In this document: piece after piece, positions 58,751 to 64,000 of the stretch
How positions within the stretch are numbered: the first letter of the stretch is position 1
Layout: each line of letters opens with the position of its first letter
Assembly (NCBI RefSeq): GCF_051175565.1
Contig: NZ_CP195105.1
Location: forward strand, 1,364,001-1,428,000
Direction: 5' to 3'
Source: Daejeonia sp002484105
GTDB lineage: Bacteria; Bacteroidota; Bacteroidia; Flavobacteriales; Weeksellaceae
DNA: 64,000 nt
Notes under the pieces: generated by a model
Database searches by the model: none
What the model was told of the DNA's origin: nothing
Seen by the model: only the letters and a program-made list of their open reading frames with translations
Position numbers and translations under genes: made by a program

Positions 58751-60085
58751 ATGCGCAAAAAGGAAGCTAAAATTTTAATTGTTGACGACGATGAGGATAT
58801 TTTATTTTCGGCAAGAGTGTGGCTGAAAAAATTCTTCACCGAAATCATCACTTTAAATGCTCCAAAAAAAATATTTTCCGTTTTAAACGAAAATGAAATA
58901 GATGTCATTGTGCTCGATATGAATTTTCGTCGTGGATTTGAAGATGGAAAAGAAGGTTTGTATTGGCTTTCTGAAATTCAGGAAATCGATCCAACAATTC
59001 CCGTTATCCTGATGACGGCGTATGGCGAAGTTGAATTGGCGGTAGACGCTTTAAAAAAAGGCGCTTCCGATTTCATTCTCAAACCGTGGAATAACGAAAA
59101 ACTTTACGCATCTGTACATCTGGCGGTTGAGATCTCACGGAAGAACAAAAAGCTTTCACGCTGGGAAAATCTTCAAGAGCAAAATTCCGATTATCAGCTG
59201 GAATCACTTTCTCCGAAGATGAATAACGTGATGACAACGCTGAAAAAAGTAGCGCAAACGGATGCCAATGTTTTGCTACTTGGAGAAAACGGAACCGGAA
59301 AACTGGTTATGGCGGAATATCTGTTTCAACATTCAAAGCGAAAAAATGAACCTTTTGTGCATATTGATTTGGGTTCGCTCTCGGAAAATTTGTTTGAAGC
59401 GGAACTCTTTGGGTATGCAAAAGGTGCTTTTACTGATGCGAAAACCGACAAAGCGGGAAAAATTGAAAATGCAGATGGCGGAACCGTTTTTCTGGATGAA
59501 ATTGGCAATCTTTCGCTGACGTTGCAACAAAAATTGTTGACTTTAATTCAAACCAAAAAACTGACCAGACTTGGCGAAACCAAAGAACGCTTTCCTGATG
59601 TTCGTTTTATTTTTGCTACCAATTCGGATTTGAAAAGCATGATCGCAGAAGGGAAATTTCGGGAAGATTTATACTTTAGAATCAATACTGTTGAAGTGAA
59701 ACTTCCGCCACTCCGGGAGCGTATGGAAGATTTGGAAAATCTCGTTCAGTTTTTTGTTAAAAAATACGAAAGAAAGTACGGAAAATCCAATATCACACTT
59801 CAAAATATTGAAGACCTCAAAACTTATCCTTTTCCCGGAAATATTCGGGAATTAGAGCATGCCATCGAACGTGAGATTATTTTAGCCGATTCTGATTCAA
59901 TTTTCTTAAAACTGGAAAATTCCGCCAATGAACTGCCCATTCACTCATTCAACATCGAAGAAATGGAAGAAAACCTCATTAGAAACGCGCTTAAAAAGTA
60001 CCAAGGAAATATTTCTGCGGCGGCGGACGCGTTAGGACTTTCTCGCGCTGCTTTGTACAGAAGAATGGAAAAGTTTGGACTGTGA
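58751..60085 (+). CDS. Sigma-54-dependent response regulator, NtrC family
   Basis: 444 aa. Receiver domain (residues 5-122) with acidic D12/D13 and phospho-acceptor D56 in VIVLDMNF. The AAA+ domain (about 150-385) has Walker A GENGTGK (178-184), loop GAFTDA (225-230) in place of the common GAFTGA, and FLDE (247-250). The C-terminal Fis-type HTH is AADALGLSRAALYRRME. It opens sigma-54 promoters after phosphorylation by its kinase, encoded 195 bp downstream. It is close to the efflux operon on the other strand, which has a sigma-54 promoter and two enhancer-like sites. Confidence 0.94.
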   Translation: MRKKEAKILIVDDDEDILFSARVWLKKFFTEIITLNAPKKIFSVLNENEIDVIVLDMNFRRGFEDGKEGLYWLSEIQEIDPTIPVILMTAYGEVELAVDALKKGASDFILKPWNNEKLYASVHLAVEISRKNKKLSRWENLQEQNSDYQLESLSPKMNNVMTTLKKVAQTDANVLLLGENGTGKLVMAEYLFQHSKRKNEPFVHIDLGSLSENLFEAELFGYAKGAFTDAKTDKAGKIENADGGTVFLDEIGNLSLTLQQKLLTLIQTKKLTRLGETKERFPDVRFIFATNSDLKSMIAEGKFREDLYFRINTVEVKLPPLRERMEDLENLVQFFVKKYERKYGKSNITLQNIEDLKTYPFPGNIRELEHAIEREIILADSDSIFLKLENSANELPIHSFNIEEMEENLIRNALKKYQGNISAAADALGLSRAALYRRMEKFGL

Positions 60086-60086
60086 T

Positions 60087-60213
60087 TGAAAGGGAAGAGG
60101 GAAGAAGAAAGAAGAAAGAAGAAAGAGGAAAGAGGGAAGAGGAAAGAGAAAAGAGAAAAGAAGAAAGAGGGAAGAGAAAAGAAGAAAGAAGAAAGAGGGA
60201 AGAAGGAAAGAAA
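60087..60213 (+). repeat. Long pure-purine (GA) tract
   Basis: 127 consecutive purines on the plus strand in irregular GAAAG, GGAAG and GAAGAAA steps, starting two bases after the response regulator stop. All three plus-strand frames are largely open there only because purine codons include no stop except TAA/TAG/TGA, which need T. It could form triplex or slip during replication. Confidence 0.85.
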
Positions 60214-60280
60214 TCGTATAAATGTATCAGATTGTTTTTCCAAAATCCGTCAACTGTTGTATAATTAAGAATCATCAATA

Positions 60281-61606
60281 ATGAAAAAGGAATGGCGTTT
60301 CCTGTATATTGCGTATTGTTTTTTGAGCATTTTATTTTGCCTGATGGGCTTTGACGCTTTTTACCATCAAAAATATTTTACGGCATTTGCTTTCTTTTCC
60401 GTTGCAGTGGCGGGTTTAGGTTATTGTTGGAATTTGATTTCGAAGAAAATTCGGGAAACCGAGAAAATCATCAATTCCATCCAACAGAAAGATTTCTCGC
60501 TGTATCCCAAAACTATTCCTGGTGAAGATTTAAAAAACAGCGCCGTAAAACTGTATTATCAATCCAAGGAGGAACATTCTCAACTCTATTCGTACAAAAA
60601 TTTATACGACACCATTTTAAATAAACTGGAAATTGGATTTTTAATTCTAAACAAAAAATCGAACGAAACAGAGTGGAAGGTGTTCTATTGCAATCCCAGT
60701 TTTTTAGAAATTCTAAAAGTTCCTAAGTATAATCTGTGGAGCTTCTACCAGGAAAAAATTCCGCAATTCTTTCATCTCATTGAGCAAACTGAATATCAGG
60801 ATTCTCAGGATTTTATAGATATTTCCATTCAGCAGCATGCGCGTAATTCCTATTCGATCCGAACCTCCAGAATGACCACTTACAACAATGATTTCTGCAT
60901 TATTTCCTTAGAATCGATTCAGAAAATTATTGATCAAAAAGAAAAACAGGCATGGAATAATCTGATGAAAGTGATCTCTCATGAACTGCTGAATACGCTT
61001 ACGCCAATCAACAGTCTGATTTACAATTTGGAATACCTCACCAGCCAGGAGGAACTGACTACAGAAGATCAGTCTGAAATCCGGGATAGTCTGAAAGTAA
61101 TCAATTCCAAGTCGCAGCAACTGCTGCATTTCATTGACAGTTACCGGCAGATTGCCGAACTTCCGAAACCTAAAAAAAGCCGAATCAACCTGAAGGATTC
61201 TGTAGAAAAAGTGGTGAAAATGTTTGAGCCGGAGCTAAAGTCCAGGGATATCCGCCTTCAGATGGCCATATATGACCTTTTTGTAAATGCTGACGAAAAA
61301 ATGATGGAACGCGTGCTGGTAAATCTGGTGACCAATGCCATTTTTGCAGTGGAAAATATGGCGGAGAGAAATATTTCTGTCTGTTTCACAGATCAGTCCG
61401 GCCGATGTATGATTCAGGTTGAAGATTCAGGAAAGGGAATATCCCCTGAAATCTCTGATAAAGTATTCCTGCCATTCTTCACGACCCGTCAGAATGGATC
61501 GGGGATAGGCCTTACCCTTGCCAGAAGTATCATGGAGGCCCACAACGGATATCTTACGTTTAAAAACAAGGAACATGGAATTATTTTTGAAATCTGGATG
61601 ATGTGA
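60281..61606 (+). CDS. Sensor histidine kinase
   Basis: 441 aa. Two transmembrane helices at about 6-24 and 33-52 with almost no periplasmic loop, then a PAS-like region (about 105-215), then the kinase: phospho-acceptor His234 in ISHELLNTLTP, N box LVNLVTNAIFAVENM, G1 VEDSGKGISPE, F box FLPFFTTRQ and G2 GSGIGLTLARSI. With such a small external loop it may sense membrane stress or inner signals. It should phosphorylate the response regulator at 58751 and so switch on the efflux operon. Confidence 0.92.
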   Translation: MKKEWRFLYIAYCFLSILFCLMGFDAFYHQKYFTAFAFFSVAVAGLGYCWNLISKKIRETEKIINSIQQKDFSLYPKTIPGEDLKNSAVKLYYQSKEEHSQLYSYKNLYDTILNKLEIGFLILNKKSNETEWKVFYCNPSFLEILKVPKYNLWSFYQEKIPQFFHLIEQTEYQDSQDFIDISIQQHARNSYSIRTSRMTTYNNDFCIISLESIQKIIDQKEKQAWNNLMKVISHELLNTLTPINSLIYNLEYLTSQEELTTEDQSEIRDSLKVINSKSQQLLHFIDSYRQIAELPKPKKSRINLKDSVEKVVKMFEPELKSRDIRLQMAIYDLFVNADEKMMERVLVNLVTNAIFAVENMAERNISVCFTDQSGRCMIQVEDSGKGISPEISDKVFLPFFTTRQNGSGIGLTLARSIMEAHNGYLTFKNKEHGIIFEIWMM

Positions 61607-61631
61607 CGGAAAGAAGTCTATCCATCACCCA

Positions 61632-62375
61632 TCATTGCGAGGAATGCAGCGCAGCGCCCCCTCTGTCATTGCGAGGAATGCAGCGCAGCGGAATGACGAA
61701 GCAATCCCATCCACGATTACTCATCCACCAACAACCGATAACCACCACCCAACACTCGAAAATTTCCACCCTTTAGGGCTGGGGAAAGAAATTTTCCATT
61801 CAGTATTCCCAAACCGGCCTCGGATTCTGAAGCGTTAAGAAAATTTTCACGGTCCGCGTAAAGAAACTTCTGTGTCCGAGCGCGGGCAAAAAGAGGACAA
61901 TAAACTTGTCAGATCAAACAATCCCGCGTAGTTCAGAAGTTTTAGCGGACAGAGGAAATTTTTAGCTTCAGAGTCCCAGCCTTGACCTTTTGGTTCTTTT
62001 GTGTCAAGACAAAAGAACGAAACAAATCATGTTTCCTCTTCGCTAACCATCAACAATTACCCGAAAATTTCCACCCTTTAGGGCTGGGGAAAGAAATTTT
62101 CCATTACCAAATACATTTTGTCACGATTTTTGTCTGCTGCGCCACAAAAATACGCGCCAAAATTTTTTGCATGTACCTTATTTTACCACGGGCTTCACCC
62201 GTGGCTATAAAAATCATGCTCCTTCAGAGCATTCCTATGCAACTTCTGCTTTCCACCCATCCACCCATCCACCAACAACCGATAACCATTAACCAACAAC
62301 CGATAACCATTAACCGATAACCATCACCCAACACCAGAAAATTTCCACCCTTTAGGGCTGGGGCAAGAAATTTTC
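61632..62375. repeat. Repeat-rich non-coding region upstream of IS copy 2
   Basis: Part of the 914-bp non-coding gap 61607-62520. A 25-bp direct repeat starting TCATTGCGAGGAATGCAGCG occurs at 61632-61656 and 61666-61690. A 40-bp element, GAAAATTTCC...GGAAATTTTC type with CCCTTTAGGG centre, occurs at 61758-61797, 62063-62102 and 62337-62375 (last copy slightly changed). Palindromes CCACGGG/CCCGTGG (62186-62204) and ATGCTC/GAGCAT (62216-62232) and CAACAACCGATAACC direct repeats (about 62273-62330) lie between. Short open frames here are of low coding quality. Confidence 0.75.
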
Positions 62376-62520
62376 ATTTCATCATACATGTGAAGGTCAT
62401 ATTACTTTTCTCGTTGTATGTTCAAAGGATTTTGTCTAGTGTCAAAAACATCATTTATTTCAATCCAATTTTTATGTTGATTGTACCAATAAATAATTTT
62501 GTAATTTTTATAAATTAAAT

Positions 62521-63904
62521 CATTGTTGTCCGATAAAAGAGTAGCCTTTTGAGGCTACTCTTCTTTTTAGTAAGTTTGAAGTTCTGACACAGCAAACAAC
62601 TATGAGTAAAAGTAATCATTTTTCTACAAAATCCGTTTTCGGACAGCTGATTTCATTAATTGAAGATTCACTTATCAGAAAGGAAGTTAAAAAATGTGAT
62701 TCAGATCGCTATACAAAGCGGTTCAAGACGAAAGATCACTTGATAAGTATGCTTTTTTGTTCGTTTTCAAAATGTACATCACTGCGTGAAATATCGGGAG
62801 CGATGCTTGGTTTATCGGGTAAAACAGCAGGTTTTCAATTAAATCATATTCCGAAAAGAAGTACTTTGTCGGATGCCAACAAGAAAAGAGATGTTTTGGT
62901 TTTTGAAAATATTTATCATGCATTGCTCAAACAATATGGTGATTTTTTGTCGGACAGCCGAATTAAAGAGGTGATTAAAAAGCAGGTAAAAATCTTTGAT
63001 AGTACCACAATCAGCTTGTTCAAAGACATCTTGGAAGGCGTTGGCAGAAACCCCAAAACAGGCAAAAAGAAAGGTGGAATTAAAGTACATACAGTTGTTA
63101 ATGCAGATGAAGTTGTTCCGAGTTTGGTTTGGTTCAGCGAAGCCAAAAAACACGACCATCAGTTTTTGGAGAAACTACAATGCGATGAAAACACGGTGTA
63201 TGTTTTCGACAAAGGATATAATGATTACAAGGCTTTTGCTCATTTTACGGAGCAAAAAACAGGTTTTGTAACCCGAATAAAGGATAGTGCATCATACATC
63301 AACATTGAAGCATTAGACATTGGATCGCATATTCACAGCGGTGTTTTAAAGGACGAAATTATCGAGGTTGAAGTAAAAAAGGACAAAGAAACCTCGAAAT
63401 TACGATTGCGAAAAGTAGTTTTCTATGACCGTGCCAATAAAAGGAAATTTGAGTTTTTGACCAATTTGTTTGAAATGAGAGCCGATATGATTGCAGCACT
63501 TTATAAAACAAGATGGCAGATTGAGCTGTTGTTTAAGCAGTTGAAGCAAAATTTTCCACTAAAATATTTTTTGGGAGATAACGAAAATGCGATTAAAATA
63601 CAGATTTATTGTGTGTTAATAGTCAATCTTCTGCTTGCAGTCATTAAAAAGAGATTGAAGCGGCATTGGGCATTTTCGAATTTAGTCAGTTTTTGCAAAA
63701 TCCATTTGTTCAATTATATCAACCTAATGAAATTTTTAGAAAACCCCGAAAAAGACTGGGTCATTGACCGAGACGATGGCAATCAATTGTCCTTTGATTG
63801 GTAGCTTGTTTTTGAATTATCACAAAGTTGCTCTTTTATACACCTGACAATCAATCATATGTGCATTCTAAAAATTTAATTTTAATTTTTATCGGACAAC
63901 AATG
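62521..63904 (+). mobile_element. IS4-family insertion sequence, copy 2
   Basis: 1384 bp with the same inverted-repeat ends as copy 1 (CATTGTTGTCCGATAAAA). The 9-bp flanks are identical (AAATTAAAT at 62512-62520 and 63905-63913), so the target duplication is intact and this insertion is likely younger than copy 1. Confidence 0.94.
62602..63804 (+). CDS. IS4-family transposase, copy 2
   Basis: 400 aa, complete, with the same catalytic pattern as copy 1: FDSTTI (D133), VFDKGYND (D203) and the YREK motif around LYKTRWQIELLFKQLK (E308). From residue 182 onward it differs from copy 1 at about 25 positions, e.g. HQFLEKLQ for HEFLDKLK and AHFTEQ for ERFTEH, whereas the first 180 residues are identical. 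Likely active. Confidence 0.95.
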   Translation: MSKSNHFSTKSVFGQLISLIEDSLIRKEVKKCDSDRYTKRFKTKDHLISMLFCSFSKCTSLREISGAMLGLSGKTAGFQLNHIPKRSTLSDANKKRDVLVFENIYHALLKQYGDFLSDSRIKEVIKKQVKIFDSTTISLFKDILEGVGRNPKTGKKKGGIKVHTVVNADEVVPSLVWFSEAKKHDHQFLEKLQCDENTVYVFDKGYNDYKAFAHFTEQKTGFVTRIKDSASYINIEALDIGSHIHSGVLKDEIIEVEVKKDKETSKLRLRKVVFYDRANKRKFEFLTNLFEMRADMIAALYKTRWQIELLFKQLKQNFPLKYFLGDNENAIKIQIYCVLIVNLLLAVIKKRLKRHWAFSNLVSFCKIHLFNYINLMKFLENPEKDWVIDRDDGNQLSFDW

Positions 63905-64000
63905 AAATTAAATTATAGTACATGACAAAACATGCAAAGCGTTAAAAGTCAGTAAAATAAGTGGCTTTATATTTGGTTAAAAGGCTGAAATTCAGTATAT

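Noticed and set aside
60082..60268. Lys/Glu/Arg-rich short open frames as genes
   Set aside because: They arise only from the pure-purine tract, which cannot make stop codons; two frames are open at once.
61635..62320. Short open frames (67 and 112 codons) as genes
   Set aside because: They run through direct and inverted repeats, have odd residue content (His/Pro/Thr rich) and no family signs.

Overview
The window looks like a chromosomal segment of a flavobacterium of the Chryseobacterium / Weeksellaceae type. This is inferred from several signs: low GC, Bacteroidetes-style -7 boxes (TAnnTTTG) with no clear Shine-Dalgarno sequences, a mevalonate-pathway HMG-CoA reductase, outer-membrane proteins of the TonB-receptor/OMP type, tandem FtsX permeases and Bacteroidetes-type integrase and mobilization genes. 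No rRNA, tRNA or CRISPR array was recognised.

Region 1 (1-13144) is an arabinose regulon. The C-terminal end of a GH3 enzyme and a secreted GH51 arabinofuranosidase release L-arabinose. A tight araB-araD-araA-mutarotase-symporter operon takes it up and converts it to xylulose-5-P. A convergent minus-strand cluster (transaldolase-like aldolase, split transketolase N and C subunits) carries the pentose phosphates onward. The two operons are preceded by near-identical 21-bp palindromes, which suggests one regulator.

Region 2 (13252-14635) is an IS4-family insertion sequence with a 9-bp target duplication. A second full copy sits at 62521-63904 in the same orientation.

Region 3 (about 14690-36600) is an AT-rich, mobilizable defence island: hipBA, a type I restriction-modification locus whose hsdS can probably be rearranged (one expressed hsdS, two silent inverted hsdS cassettes and an embedded tyrosine recombinase), a Gabija-like gajA/gajB pair, then a mobilization and replication module (relaxase, accessory protein, primase, VapE-like helicase, small HTH proteins, integrase). 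A cluster of TTACCT/AGGTAA hexamers next to the primase looks like an iteron origin, and a stem-loop beside the mob genes is an oriT candidate.

Region 4 (36690-46140) is core genome: dnaK, ppk1-ppx, aspA divergent from a Crp/Fnr regulator, a DUF423 protein, a 55-aa membrane protein translationally coupled to HMG-CoA reductase.

Region 5 (46380-61606) is a MacAB/TolC-type efflux cluster (adaptor, DUF2807 lipoprotein, ATPase, outer-membrane protein, two tandem FtsX permeases, TolC-like protein), followed on the other strand by an NtrC-type response regulator and a histidine kinase. A sigma-54 promoter and two enhancer-like palindromes lie in front of the adaptor gene, so the two-component system probably controls the efflux operon. 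Between them sit a REP-associated transposase (RAYT) and a 188-bp tandem array of REP-like palindromes. Other REP-like palindromes are scattered through the window.

Region 6 (61607-62520) is non-coding and full of short repeats, ending at the second IS copy.
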